Shown here: in pieces, positions 52,822 to 62,532 of the stretch | Layout of the letters: each line of letters opens with the position of its first letter | Numbering within the stretch: position 1 is the stretch's first letter | NCBI RefSeq assembly: GCF_003984625.1 | Contig: NZ_RWKH01000010.1 | Coordinates: 1 to 64,000, forward strand | DNA: 64,000 bases | DNA from: Variovorax sp. DXTD-1 | GTDB lineage: Bacteria; Pseudomonadota; Gammaproteobacteria; Burkholderiales; Burkholderiaceae_C | Direction: 5' to 3' | Program-made: the position numbers and the translations under genes | The notes under the pieces: model-generated | Seen by the model: only the letters and a program-made list of their open reading frames with translations | Told to the model about the DNA's origin: nothing | Database searches by the model: none

Positions 52822-54954
52822 ATGGCCATCACCACTCCCGCCCCTTCCACGTCTTCCGGTCCTGTCACCTTCGAGCGTCTTGGCGGCGTGTTCGTGGTGA
52901 CCATCGACAACCCGCCCGTCAACGCCCTGGGCGTGGATGTGCGCCGCGGCCTCGTGGCCGCCATCGAGGCGGCGGAGGCCGACAGCGCGGCCGCCGCGGT
53001 GCTGATCGTCGGCGCGGGCCGCAACTTCATCGCGGGCGCGGACATCCGCGAGTTCGGCAAGACGCCGCAACCGCCCTCGCTGCCCGAGGTGTGCCTGAAG
53101 ATCGAGAACTGCAGCAAGCCGGTGATTGCTGCCATCCACGGCGCGGCACTGGGCGGTGGCCTCGAGGTGGCGCTTTCGGCGCACTACCGCCTTGCCGCGC
53201 CCTCGGCCAAGCTAGGCCTGCCCGAAGTGCAGCTTGGGCTCTTGCCCGGTTCGGGCGGCACGCAGCGCGCACCGCGCCTCATCGGCGTGAAGGCCGCGCT
53301 CGAACTGATGCTCAGCGGCCGCCACGCCGGTGCGAAGGAAGCGCTGTCGCTCGGCCTCGTCGACCGCCTCAGCACCGAAGCCGACGCGCGCGCCGAAGGC
53401 CTGGCCTACGCAGAAGAACTCGCCGCCACCAAGGCGCCGGTGCGCCGCACGCGCGAGGCCGCCGGGCTGGCCGATGCCGAGGCCAGCCGTGCCGCGCTCG
53501 AAGCGGCGCGCGCCGACACCGCCAAGAAAAGCCGCGGACTCTTCTCGCCGATGAAGATCATCGAAGCTGTCGAGGCTGCGCTCACGCTGCCTTTCGACGA
53601 GGGCATGGCGCTGGAGCGCAAGCTGTTCCTGCAGTGCATCGACAGCCCGCAGCGTGCCGGCCTGATCCATGCCTTCTTCGCCGAACGCGAAGTGCTGAAG
53701 GCACCCGAGACCAAGTCTGCCAGCCCGCGCCCGCTCGAATCGGCCGGCATCGTCGGCGGCGGCACCATGGGCGCGGGCATCGCGGTGGCGATGCTCGACG
53801 CGGGCCTGCCCGTCGTCATGATCGAGCGCGACGAGCCCAGCCTCGCGCGCGGCCGCCAGCATGTCGAGAAGGTGTACGACGGCCTCATCAAGAAGGGCCG
53901 CATGACGCCCGAGGCCAAGGCCGCGGTTATGGCGCGCTTCTCGGGCTCCACGAGATACGACGCGCTCGCGCAGGTCGACATCGTGGTCGAAGCGGTGTTC
54001 GAGGACATGGGCGTGAAGAAAGCCGTGTTCGCCGAACTCGATCGCGTGTGCAAGCCCGGCGCGGTGCTGGCCACCAACACTTCGTACCTCGACATCGACG
54101 AGATCGCAACCAGCATCTCTCGTCCACAGGACGTGGTGGGCCTGCACTTCTTCTCGCCGGCCAACATCATGAAGCTGCTGGAGATCGTGGTGCCCGCCAA
54201 GGTGAGCGCCGACGTGGTCGCCACCGGCTTCGAGCTGGCGAAGAAGCTCAAGAAGGTGCCCGTGCGCGCGGGCGTGTGCGACGGCTTCATCGGCAACCGC
54301 ATTCTCGCGGTGTACCGCCAGGCCGCCGACCACATGATGGAAGACGGCGCCTCGCCCTACCAGATCGACGAGGCGGTGCGCAACTTCGGCTACCCGATGG
54401 GCCCGTTCCAGGTGTCGGACCTGGCAGGCGGCGACATCGGCTGGGCCACGCGCAAGCGCAAGGCCGCCACGCGCGACCCGAAGGCGCGCTACATTCAGAT
54501 TGCCGACCGCATCTGCGAGTGCGGCTGGTTCGGCCAGAAGACGCAGCGCGGCTACTACCTGTACCCCGAAGGCGCGCGCATCGGCGTGCCCGATCCCGAG
54601 GTGCTGGCCATCATCGACGCCGAGCGCGAGCGCGCCGGCATCAAGCCGCGCGCCTTCACGGAAGAAGAAATCATGCGCCGCTACATGGCCGCGATGGTCA
54701 ACGAAGGCGCCAACGTCGTGCACCAGCGCATCGCGCTGCGCCCGCTCGACGTGGACGTGACCTTTCTCTACGGCTACGGCTTTCCGCGCCACCGCGGCGG
54801 CCCGATGAAGTACGCGGACACCGTGGGCCTGCCCAAGGTGCTGGCCGACATCCGCGAATTCGCGAAGCAAGACCCGCTCTTCTGGCAGCCCTCTCCGCTG
54901 CTGGTCGACCTGGTCGAACGCGGCGCGAACTTCGACAGCCTCAACCACGCCTGA
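52822..54954 (+). CDS. Fused enoyl-CoA hydratase/3-hydroxyacyl-CoA dehydrogenase
   Basis: A 710-residue two-function beta-oxidation enzyme (FadB/FadJ/PimF type). The N-terminal crotonase domain has VTIDNPPVNALGVDVRRGLV, IVGAGRNFIAGADIREFGK and AIHGAALGGGLEVALSAHYR, with a GLPEVQLGLLPGSGGTQ catalytic loop. The dehydrogenase domain begins near residue 311 with the NAD-binding VGGGTMGAGIAVAMLDAGLP; HFFSPANIMKLLEIVVP holds the catalytic His. The start is ATG 52822, since homology begins there; an upstream extension is open but overlaps the LysR gene. First gene of the operon. Confidence 0.9.
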   Translation: MAITTPAPSTSSGPVTFERLGGVFVVTIDNPPVNALGVDVRRGLVAAIEAAEADSAAAAVLIVGAGRNFIAGADIREFGKTPQPPSLPEVCLKIENCSKPVIAAIHGAALGGGLEVALSAHYRLAAPSAKLGLPEVQLGLLPGSGGTQRAPRLIGVKAALELMLSGRHAGAKEALSLGLVDRLSTEADARAEGLAYAEELAATKAPVRRTREAAGLADAEASRAALEAARADTAKKSRGLFSPMKIIEAVEAALTLPFDEGMALERKLFLQCIDSPQRAGLIHAFFAEREVLKAPETKSASPRPLESAGIVGGGTMGAGIAVAMLDAGLPVVMIERDEPSLARGRQHVEKVYDGLIKKGRMTPEAKAAVMARFSGSTRYDALAQVDIVVEAVFEDMGVKKAVFAELDRVCKPGAVLATNTSYLDIDEIATSISRPQDVVGLHFFSPANIMKLLEIVVPAKVSADVVATGFELAKKLKKVPVRAGVCDGFIGNRILAVYRQAADHMMEDGASPYQIDEAVRNFGYPMGPFQVSDLAGGDIGWATRKRKAATRDPKARYIQIADRICECGWFGQKTQRGYYLYPEGARIGVPDPEVLAIIDAERERAGIKPRAFTEEEIMRRYMAAMVNEGANVVHQRIALRPLDVDVTFLYGYGFPRHRGGPMKYADTVGLPKVLADIREFAKQDPLFWQPSPLLVDLVERGANFDSLNHA

Positions 54955-54977
54955 ACCCCTTAGGAAGAAGCGACGCC

Positions 54978-56186
54978 ATGGACCTGAACTTCACCCCCGA
55001 AGAAGAAGCCTTCCGCGCGGAAGTGCGCACCTTCCTCGCCGACAAGCTGCCCGCACGCCTCTCGGCCAAGGTCAGCGGCGGCAAGATCCTCGCCAAGGCC
55101 GACATGGAGGAATGGCACGCCATCCTCAACGCGCGCGGCTGGCTTGCGAACCACTGGCCCGAGCAGTACGGCGGCCCGGGCTGGACGGCGGTCGAAAAGT
55201 TCATCTTCGAGCACGAATGCGCGCTGGCCTTTGCGCCGCGCATCGTGCCCTTCGGCGTGAACATGCTGGGGCCGGTGCTGATCAAGTACGGCAACGAGGC
55301 GCAAAAGCGCCATTGGCTGCCGCGCATCCTCGACGGCTCCGACTGGTGGTGCCAGGGCTATTCCGAACCCGGCGCGGGCTCCGACCTTGCGGCCGTGAAG
55401 ACCTCGGCCGTGCGCGGCATCGACGCGCAGGGCGACCACTACATCGTGAACGGCCAGAAGACCTGGACCACGCTGGGCCAGCACGCCAACATGATCTTCT
55501 GCCTGGTGCGCACCAACCGCGAGGCGAAGAAGCAGGAAGGCATCAGCTTCCTGCTGATCGACATGACTTCGCCCGGCGTGGAAGTGCGCCCGATCATCAC
55601 GCTCGACGGCGAGCACGAGGTGAACGAGGTGTTCTTCTCCGACGTGCGCGTGCCGGCCGAGAACCTGGTCGGCGAAGAGAACAAGGGCTGGACCTGCGCC
55701 AAGTACCTCTTGACCTACGAGCGCACCAACATCGCGGGCGTGGGCTTCTCGGTGGCCGCGCTCGAACAGCTCAAGGGCATTGCCGCCACGCAGACGAAGA
55801 ACGGCAAGCCGCTGGCGGAAGACCCCGCCTTCGCCGCACGCATGGCGCGTGTCGAGATCGATCTGGAGAACATGAAGACGACCAACCTGCGCGTGATTGC
55901 GGCCGTGGCCGGCGGCGGCGTGCCGGGTGCGGAAAGCTCGATGCTCAAGATTCGCGGCACCGAGATCCGGCAAGAAATCTCGTCGCTCGCGCGCCGTGCG
56001 ATGGGCGTGTACGGCCGGCCCTTCATCGAAGAAGCGCTGCACGACGGTTTCGATGGCGAAACCTTCGGCCCCGCCTACGCGTCGGCCGCGGCTGCGCGCT
56101 ACTTCAACAACCGCAAGCTGTCGATCTTCGGCGGCTCGAATGAAATCCAGAAGAACATCATCTCCAAGATGATCCTCGGTCTGTAA
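54978..56186 (+). CDS. Acyl-CoA dehydrogenase (PimC-like)
   Basis: A 402-residue FAD enzyme of the acyl-CoA dehydrogenase family. The marks are WLANHWPEQYGGPGWTAVEK, WCQGYSEPGAGSDLAAVKTS (substrate and flavin site), VNEVFFSDVRVPAENLVGEE and a C-terminal SIFGGSNEIQKNIISKMILG. In the pim operon the large subunit PimC has this layout. The gene lies 23 bases downstream of the fused dehydrogenase, and the next acyl-CoA dehydrogenase 12 bases further on. Probably removes two hydrogens at C2-C3 of an acyl- or dicarboxyl-CoA. Confidence 0.88.
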   Translation: MDLNFTPEEEAFRAEVRTFLADKLPARLSAKVSGGKILAKADMEEWHAILNARGWLANHWPEQYGGPGWTAVEKFIFEHECALAFAPRIVPFGVNMLGPVLIKYGNEAQKRHWLPRILDGSDWWCQGYSEPGAGSDLAAVKTSAVRGIDAQGDHYIVNGQKTWTTLGQHANMIFCLVRTNREAKKQEGISFLLIDMTSPGVEVRPIITLDGEHEVNEVFFSDVRVPAENLVGEENKGWTCAKYLLTYERTNIAGVGFSVAALEQLKGIAATQTKNGKPLAEDPAFAARMARVEIDLENMKTTNLRVIAAVAGGGVPGAESSMLKIRGTEIRQEISSLARRAMGVYGRPFIEEALHDGFDGETFGPAYASAAAARYFNNRKLSIFGGSNEIQKNIISKMILGL

Positions 56187-56198
56187 AGGAGACATGCC

Positions 56199-57341
56199 AT
56201 GAACTTCGAACACACCGAAGACCGGCGCATGCTCGCCGACAGCCTGAACCGCTTCATCGCCGAGCAGTACGCCTTCGATGCGCGCGACCGCGTCGCGAAG
56301 TCCGCGCATGGGTTCAGCAAGGAAATCTTCCAACAGTTCGCAGAACTGGGCGTGATCGGCGCGCTGTTCAGCGAGGCCGATGGCGGCTTCGGCGGCGGCG
56401 GCTTCGACATTGCCGTGGTCTTCGAGGCGCTGGGCCGTGGCCTCGTGGTGGAGCCGCTGCTGGGCGCGGTGATGGTCGGTGAAGCGCTCAGCGCCGCCGG
56501 CAATGCTGCACAGAAAGAAAAGCTCGGCGACATCATCAACGGCGCCATCGTTACCGCATTCGCGCACGACGAAGCCGGCGCGCACCACGAGCGTACGCAC
56601 GTTGCCACCCGCGCCGAGCGCAGCGGCGACGGCTGGGTGCTGAGCGGTGCCAAGGCGGCCGTGCCGCACGGCGAGCAGGCCGACCTGTTCCTGGTTTCCG
56701 CCCGCACCTCGGGCCAGGTGGACGACGAAGCCGGCATCTCGCTGTTCCTCGTGCCCGCGAAGACGCCGGGCCTCACGGTGCGCGGCTGCCCCGCCATCGA
56801 CGGCGGCCGCGTGGCCGAACTCGCATTCGACGGCGCGAAGCTGGGTGCCGATGCACTGCTGGGCACCGAAGGCCAGGGCCACGCCACGCTGGAGCGCGCC
56901 ATCGGCCGAGGGGTGCTCGCACTGTGCGCCGAGGCCGTCGGCGCGATGGAAGCCGCCAAGACCGCCACGCTCGACTACCTGCGTACGCGCAAGCAGTTCG
57001 GCACGCTCATCGGCAGCTTTCAAGCGCTGCAGCACCGCATGGCCGACCTGCTGCTCGAGATCGAGCAGGCGCGCTCGGCGGTGATCAACGCGGCAGCCGC
57101 CATCGACGGCGCGGACCGCGTGGCGCGCGAACGTGCGCTCTCGGCTGCCAAGTTCAGCATCGGCCGCATCGGTGCGCTGGTGGCGGAAGAAAGCATCCAG
57201 ATGCACGGCGGCATCGGCATGACGTGGGAGCTGCCGCTGCCGCACTATGCCAAACGGCTCGTGATGATCGACCACCAGCTCGGCGACGAAGACCATCATC
57301 TGCAGCGCTACATCGCGCTTGGCAAGGAGACCGTGCAATGA
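56199..57341 (+). CDS. Acyl-CoA dehydrogenase (PimD-like)
   Basis: A 380-residue second acyl-CoA dehydrogenase, shorter and more divergent (opening MNFEHTEDRRMLADSLNRFI, then ADGGFGGGGFDIAVVFEALG). The C-terminal domain carries YLRTRKQFGTLIGSFQALQH and the end motif IQMHGGIGMTWELPLPHYAK. It pairs with the preceding gene as PimC/PimD-type subunits do. Its stop overlaps the next ATG by four bases. Confidence 0.88.
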   Translation: MNFEHTEDRRMLADSLNRFIAEQYAFDARDRVAKSAHGFSKEIFQQFAELGVIGALFSEADGGFGGGGFDIAVVFEALGRGLVVEPLLGAVMVGEALSAAGNAAQKEKLGDIINGAIVTAFAHDEAGAHHERTHVATRAERSGDGWVLSGAKAAVPHGEQADLFLVSARTSGQVDDEAGISLFLVPAKTPGLTVRGCPAIDGGRVAELAFDGAKLGADALLGTEGQGHATLERAIGRGVLALCAEAVGAMEAAKTATLDYLRTRKQFGTLIGSFQALQHRMADLLLEIEQARSAVINAAAAIDGADRVARERALSAAKFSIGRIGALVAEESIQMHGGIGMTWELPLPHYAKRLVMIDHQLGDEDHHLQRYIALGKETVQ

Positions 57342-58150
57342 GCGACAAGACCGTTCTCATCAGCCAGCAAGGCGCCGTCCGCATCCTGACCAACAGCAAC
57401 CCGGGTGCGCGCAACGCGATCACGCCGACGCTGTATGCGGAGCTGAGCGCCGCGCTCGCCGACGCGCAAGACGACCCCGAAGTCGGCGCCATCGTCTTCA
57501 CCGGCGCGGGCGATTTCTTCTGCTCGGGCGGCGACCTGAACCTGCTGGCCAAGCGCCGCGAACTGCCCGCCTCCGAACGCCGCGAAAAGCTCGAGGGCCT
57601 GCACGACCTGATCCGCGCCATTCGCGATTGCGGCAAGCCTGTCATCGCGGCCGTCGAAGGCGGTGCGGCGGGCGCGGGCCTGTCGATGGCGCTGGCCTGC
57701 GACATGCTGGTGTCGGCGCGCGATGCGTTCTACACCGTGGCCTACGTCAAGGTCGGCCTCACGCCCGACGGCGGCGCCACGGCCTTTCTGTCGGAGTTCG
57801 TCTCGCGCCAGGTGCTGACCGAAATGTGCCTGACCGGCGACCGCATGACGGCCGAACGCCTGCATGCGCTGGGCGCGGTCAACCGGCTCACCGACAAGGG
57901 CGCCGCGCTGGCCGAGGCCATTGCACTGGCCGCCAAGGTGGCCAACGGCCCGCAGCGTGCGAGCGCGCGCATCAAGACGCTGTGCCGCCAGGCGCACCGC
58001 GCCACGCTCGAGGAACAGCTCGAGGCCGAGGCCGTGTACATGGTCGAGTCGCAGGCCGACGCCGAAGCGGCCGAAGGCATCGGTGCCTTTCTCGGCAAGC
58101 GCACGGCGGATTTCGCTGCGCTGCGCCGGCAGAAGCCGGACCCTTCCTGA
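57338..58150 (+). CDS. Enoyl-CoA hydratase/isomerase family protein
   Basis: A 270-residue crotonase-fold enzyme. Visible: GAVRILTNSNPGARNAITPT, FTGAGDFFCSGGDLNLLAKR, VIAAVEGGAAGAGLSMALAC (oxyanion hole) and KVGLTPDGGATAFLSEFVSR. It starts in the ATGA overlap. Would be PimE in a pim-type operon: hydration or isomerisation of an enoyl-CoA. A short hairpin with a T-rich end follows the gene before the CoA-transferase. Confidence 0.88.
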   Translation: MSDKTVLISQQGAVRILTNSNPGARNAITPTLYAELSAALADAQDDPEVGAIVFTGAGDFFCSGGDLNLLAKRRELPASERREKLEGLHDLIRAIRDCGKPVIAAVEGGAAGAGLSMALACDMLVSARDAFYTVAYVKVGLTPDGGATAFLSEFVSRQVLTEMCLTGDRMTAERLHALGAVNRLTDKGAALAEAIALAAKVANGPQRASARIKTLCRQAHRATLEEQLEAEAVYMVESQADAEAAEGIGAFLGKRTADFAALRRQKPDPS

Positions 58151-58226
58151 CGCCGCTGCACACATTCACCCCACATCACGCCTCGCACCCGCTGCGGGGC
58201 TTTCTCGTTTCAAGGGAGTTGCTCTC

Positions 58227-59435
58227 ATGCCCATGCTGAATTCCTCGCTGCCGCTTGCCGGCGTGCGCGTTCTCGATCTGTCCCGCATCCTCGCGGGCCC
58301 CTGGTGCGGCATGGTGCTGGCCGACATGGGCGCCGAAGTCATCAAGGTCGAGCACCCCGGCCGCGGCGACGACACGCGCGACTGGGGCCTGCGTGTCGGC
58401 AACACCGAGACGGCCTACTTCAACAGCGTGAACCGCAACAAGCGCTCGGTCACGCTCGACCTGCAGACGCCCGAAGGCCAGCAGATTGCACGCGACCTTG
58501 CCAGGCAGTGCGATGTGGTGATCCAGAACTTCAAGTTCGGCGGCATCGACAAGCTCGGCCTCGGCTATGAACAGCTGAGCAAGGAAAACCCGAAGCTCAT
58601 CTACTGCTCGATCTCGGGCTATGACCGCACCGGCCCGGAGGCCGCGCGCCCCGGCTACGACCTCGTGGTGCAGGGCGAGGCGGGCCTGATGGCGCTGAAC
58701 GGCGAAGCCAACCAGCCGCCGCTGAAGTTCGGCGTGGCGGTGGTCGACCTGTTCACCGGCATGTACTCGGCGCAGGCCGTGCTGGCCGCGCTGTACCAGC
58801 GCGAAAAGACCGGCAAGGGCCGCCACGTGGAAATGGCACTGTTCGACTGCGGCCTGATGATCACCGCCTACTACGGCCTCGAAGCACTGCTGATGGGCGA
58901 AGACCCGCCGCGCTACGGCAACTCGCATCCGTCGATCGTGCCCTACGGCGTGTTCGACGCGGCGGACGGTCCGCTGGTCATTACCGTGGGCAACAACGCG
59001 CAGTTCTCGCGCTTTTGCACCGACGTGCTCGAGCGGCCCGACCTTGCGGCGGACGAACGCTTCAAGACAAACATCCTGCGTTCGGCAAACCGCGCGGTGC
59101 TGCTGCCCGAGCTGCACGCCGAACTGGCCAAGCGCCAGCGCGCCGACCTGCTCGAAAAACTCACGCAGTCAGGCATTCCCTGCGGCGAGGTGCTGGGCCT
59201 GCTCGAAGCGCTCAACTCCAAGCGCGCGACCGACGCGGGCCTTGTTACCGAGCAGCCGCATCCGGTGGCCGGCAAGGTCAACGTGCTGGCGCCGCCCTAT
59301 CGCTTCGACGGCGAGCGGCTGCCGGTGCGCAGCGCGCCGCCGCAACTGGGCGAAGCCACGCACGAGGTGCTGCAGTCGCTGCTCGGCCTTTCGGACGACA
59401 AGCTCGCGCAACTTAAATCGAACGGCGTTCTCTGA
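58227..59435 (+). CDS. CaiB/BaiF CoA-transferase
   Basis: A 402-residue family III CoA-transferase. The marks are GVRVLDLSRILAGPWCGMVL, MGAEVIKVEHPGRGDDTRDW and the catalytic Asp207 in HVEMALFDCGLM. Such enzymes move CoA from a donor (often succinyl-CoA) to an incoming acid and may replace or complement the ligase downstream. AAGGGAG precedes the ATG at 58227. Confidence 0.9.
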   Translation: MPMLNSSLPLAGVRVLDLSRILAGPWCGMVLADMGAEVIKVEHPGRGDDTRDWGLRVGNTETAYFNSVNRNKRSVTLDLQTPEGQQIARDLARQCDVVIQNFKFGGIDKLGLGYEQLSKENPKLIYCSISGYDRTGPEAARPGYDLVVQGEAGLMALNGEANQPPLKFGVAVVDLFTGMYSAQAVLAALYQREKTGKGRHVEMALFDCGLMITAYYGLEALLMGEDPPRYGNSHPSIVPYGVFDAADGPLVITVGNNAQFSRFCTDVLERPDLAADERFKTNILRSANRAVLLPELHAELAKRQRADLLEKLTQSGIPCGEVLGLLEALNSKRATDAGLVTEQPHPVAGKVNVLAPPYRFDGERLPVRSAPPQLGEATHEVLQSLLGLSDDKLAQLKSNGVL

Positions 59436-59476
59436 AGACGCTCTTTCCTTCTCCTCATTGATTCCCTGAAGAAGTC

Positions 59477-60475
59477 ATGGCATTTCCTTTCTCCCGCTCC
59501 CTTCGCAATCCCGCACGCCGCGCGCTCATCGCCCTGGCCCTTCCGCTGGTGGCAGGCGCCGCCTTCGCGCAGGCCTGGCCGGCCAAGCCGATCACCGTGG
59601 TCGTGCCCTTTCCGCCAGGCGGCCCGACCGACGTGGCCACGCGCATCGTGGCGCAGAAGATGTCGCAGGGCCTGAAGCAGAACATCCTGATCGACAACCG
59701 CAGCGGCGCCTCGGGCACCATCGGCGCGGCGGCTGCCGCCAAGGCCGCGCCCGATGGCTACACCTTCGTGATGCTGGCCACGCCCACGCTGCTGGCCGCG
59801 CACCTGTACGGCCCCACGCCCTACGACATCTTCAAGAGCTTCACGCCCGTGGGCACGGTGTACGACCTGCCGATCGTGATGGTGGTCAATCCGAAGTCGC
59901 TGCCCGAAGTCACCGGCCTGCAAAGCCTGATCGCCAAGGCCAAGGCTGAAGGCGGCAAGCTCAACTACACGACGGCGGGCGCCGGCAGCTTCGGCCACCT
60001 GACGACCGAGCAGCTCAAGAACATCGGCAAGTTCGACATGCAGCACGTGCCCTACCGCGGCAGCGCGCCGGCCGTGACCGACCTGATCGGCGGGCAGGTG
60101 CCGGCCATGTTCTCCGACCTGGTGGCGGTGATGCCGCACATCCGCGCGGGCACGCTGCGCGCCATTGCGGTCGGCTCGGGCAAGCGCGTGAGCCTGCTGC
60201 CCGACGTGAAGACGGTGGCCGAACAGGGCTTCCCGGGTTTCGATGCCACGTCCTGGGGCGGCCTGCTGGCACCGGCGGGCACGCCCAAGGACGTGGTCGA
60301 CCGCATGAGCGCCGAGCTGAAGACGGCGCTGGCCGACAAGGAAGTGCAGGACAAGCTCGAAAGCGTCGGCGCCTTCGCGGCCTACGGCACGCCCGAGCAA
60401 ACGGGCACGCGCATGCGCCAGGATTTCGAGCGCTGGGGCAAGGTCATTCGCGACAACAAGATCACGAACCAGTAA
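59477..60475 (+). CDS. Bug-type periplasmic binding protein
   Basis: A 332-residue TctC-family protein. The signal peptide ends at AGAAFAQA. Marks: KPITVVVPFPPGGPTDVATR, LIDNRSGASGTIGAAAAAKA, MQHVPYRGSAPAVTDLIGGQ and GLLAPAGTPKDVVDRMSAEL. Placed inside the acyl-CoA operon, it likely binds the acid to be degraded. No TctA/TctB genes are near; Bug proteins may be shared with a transporter elsewhere. Confidence 0.9.
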   Translation: MAFPFSRSLRNPARRALIALALPLVAGAAFAQAWPAKPITVVVPFPPGGPTDVATRIVAQKMSQGLKQNILIDNRSGASGTIGAAAAAKAAPDGYTFVMLATPTLLAAHLYGPTPYDIFKSFTPVGTVYDLPIVMVVNPKSLPEVTGLQSLIAKAKAEGGKLNYTTAGAGSFGHLTTEQLKNIGKFDMQHVPYRGSAPAVTDLIGGQVPAMFSDLVAVMPHIRAGTLRAIAVGSGKRVSLLPDVKTVAEQGFPGFDATSWGGLLAPAGTPKDVVDRMSAELKTALADKEVQDKLESVGAFAAYGTPEQTGTRMRQDFERWGKVIRDNKITNQ

Positions 60476-60524
60476 AACAGCGCTTCGCACGCGGCCGGCA
60501 AAGAGACAATATCAGGAGACACGC

Positions 60525-62468
60525 ATGGCAGACAGCAAGAAGACCAAGATGGCCGGCGAGCCGTTCCGCCCCCTGTTTCCGGTGCGCAGCCTGGCCGATA
60601 TCCGCAGGCTCGAGGAAACGCCGCTCGCGCAGGCGCTGACGGTGCGCAGCACCTACGAGATCTTTCGCAACGCGGGCGCGGCTTTCGGCGGCAAGACGGC
60701 GCTCACCTTTCTTCGCACCGGCAACCCGGCCGATGAGCCGATCCGCTGGTCGTATGCCGACCTGCTCGCGGGCATCCACCAGACCGCGAACATGCTGCAT
60801 GCGCTGGGGGTGGGCCCGGAAGACGCTGTGGCGGTGCTGCTGCCGGGCTGCCTTGAATACCACCTGGCGCTCTGGGGCGGCGAAGCGGCGGGCATCGTGC
60901 AGCCGCTCAATCCGCTGCTGACCGACGAGAAGCTGGTGGCGCTGATGACCGCCGGCCGCGCCAAGGTGCTGATCGCCTACGGCTCGGACAGCGAATCGGG
61001 CATGTGGTCGAAGGCGATGCGGCTGCGCAGCCAGGTGCCGACGCTCACCACCGTGCTTCGCGTGGCGCCGCACGACGAGGCACCGGGCGCCGCGGGCGCG
61101 CTGCCCAAAGGTGTCGCCGAGTTCAACACGCTGCGCGCCGCGCAACCTGCCGACCGGCTCATGAGCGGCCGCGACATTGCGCCCACAGACATCGCCGCCT
61201 ACTTCCACACCGGCGGCACCACCGGCGCACCCAAGCTCGCGCGCCACAGCCACGGCGCGCAGGTGTTCACCGCCTGGGCCAGCGTGCAGGTCGCGGGCAT
61301 GAACGACCAGGGCATCTCGATCAACGGCTATCCGCTGTTCCATGTGGCGGGCGTGCTGCCGGCTTCGCTGGCGTCGCTTTCGGCCGGTGTGGAGGTGATC
61401 ATTCCGACGACCTCGCTGCTGCGCAACAAGGAGGTGCTCGCCAACTACTGGAAGCTGGTCGAGAAATACCGGCCGACCTCGCTCTCGGCCGTGCCCACGG
61501 TGCTGGCGGCATTGGCGAATGTGCCGCTGGACGGCGCCGACATTTCATCGATTGGCTACTGCCGCACGGGCGCTGCCGTGCTCTCGCCGGAACTGGCCGC
61601 GCGCTTCGAGCGCCTGTTCGGCCTGCACGTGCACGAGAGCCTCGGCATGACCGAAATGGCCGGCATCTCGACCATCACGCCGCCCGGCGTGGACGGGCCG
61701 GCGGGCTGCGTCGGCTTTCCGCTGCCCTACATGCAGATGCGCATCGTGGCGCTCGACGAAAGCGGCAACGCCAGCGACCGCGACCTGCCGCCGGGCGAGC
61801 AGGGCATGGTGCTGTTCAAGTCGCCCAACCTGTTCTCGGGTTTCGTCGATCCGGCGGACAACGCCAAGGCCTTTACCGCCGACGGCTGGCTTGCGACTGG
61901 CGACCTGGGCTGGATCGATGGCGACGGAAGGCTCAACCTCAGCGGCCGCTCGAAGGACCTGATCATCCGCAGCGGCCACAACATCGACCCCAAGGTGATC
62001 GAGGACGCGCTGGGCGCGCATCCCGCGGTGCAGCTGTGCGCGGCGGTGGGCGCGCCCGATGCGTACGCGGGCGAACTGCCGGTGGTGTTCGCAACGCTGG
62101 TGCCGGGCGCATCGGCCACCGAGGACGAACTGCTGGCCTTTACAGCCGCGCGCGTCGACGAGGCGCCCGCCAAACCCAAGTCGGTGATCGTCATCGAGAA
62201 CATGCCGATGACCAACGTCGGCAAGATCTACAAGCCCGAGCTTCGCGCCATGGCGGCCAGCCGCGTGGTGGCGGCTGCGGTGGCGCAGATCTGCAACGAA
62301 CTCGGCTTGACGGAAGCCGCTTGGCCGAGCGTGCGCAGCGAGGGCGAAAGCCTGGTGGAGGTGCGCATCGACGCAGCCGCCGCGGGCACGCTCGCGGCGC
62401 CGCTGCAGCAGCGGATCGAGGCGGCGCTCGCGCCGCTGCCGTTCCGGACCAAGGTGCGCGCGGAGTAG
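60525..62468 (+). CDS. AMP-dependent acyl-CoA synthetase
   Basis: A 647-residue adenylate-forming enzyme. The P-loop is YFHTGGTTGAPKLARHSHGA, and the A5 to A8 motifs appear as ESLGMTEMAGISTITPP, GWLATGDLGWIDGDGRLNLS and RSKDLIIRSGHNIDPKVIED. The catalytic Lys would be in MTNVGKIYKPEL near residue 568. It activates an acid to acyl-CoA with ATP. It lies between two Bug genes of the operon. AGGAGACAC precedes the ATG. Confidence 0.9.
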   Translation: MADSKKTKMAGEPFRPLFPVRSLADIRRLEETPLAQALTVRSTYEIFRNAGAAFGGKTALTFLRTGNPADEPIRWSYADLLAGIHQTANMLHALGVGPEDAVAVLLPGCLEYHLALWGGEAAGIVQPLNPLLTDEKLVALMTAGRAKVLIAYGSDSESGMWSKAMRLRSQVPTLTTVLRVAPHDEAPGAAGALPKGVAEFNTLRAAQPADRLMSGRDIAPTDIAAYFHTGGTTGAPKLARHSHGAQVFTAWASVQVAGMNDQGISINGYPLFHVAGVLPASLASLSAGVEVIIPTTSLLRNKEVLANYWKLVEKYRPTSLSAVPTVLAALANVPLDGADISSIGYCRTGAAVLSPELAARFERLFGLHVHESLGMTEMAGISTITPPGVDGPAGCVGFPLPYMQMRIVALDESGNASDRDLPPGEQGMVLFKSPNLFSGFVDPADNAKAFTADGWLATGDLGWIDGDGRLNLSGRSKDLIIRSGHNIDPKVIEDALGAHPAVQLCAAVGAPDAYAGELPVVFATLVPGASATEDELLAFTAARVDEAPAKPKSVIVIENMPMTNVGKIYKPELRAMAASRVVAAAVAQICNELGLTEAAWPSVRSEGESLVEVRIDAAAAGTLAAPLQQRIEAALAPLPFRTKVRAE

Positions 62469-62532
62469 TCCCTGCGCCGTTTCTTGGCTGCGGCACGCGC
62501 AGAAAAAATCAACCATAGGAGACATCGAGAAC

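Noticed and set aside
58150..58226. Intrinsic terminator between the enoyl-CoA hydratase and CoA-transferase genes
   Set aside because: The hairpin CCCG-CTG-CGGG has only four pairs with a short loop and no real T run; at most a weak pause site.
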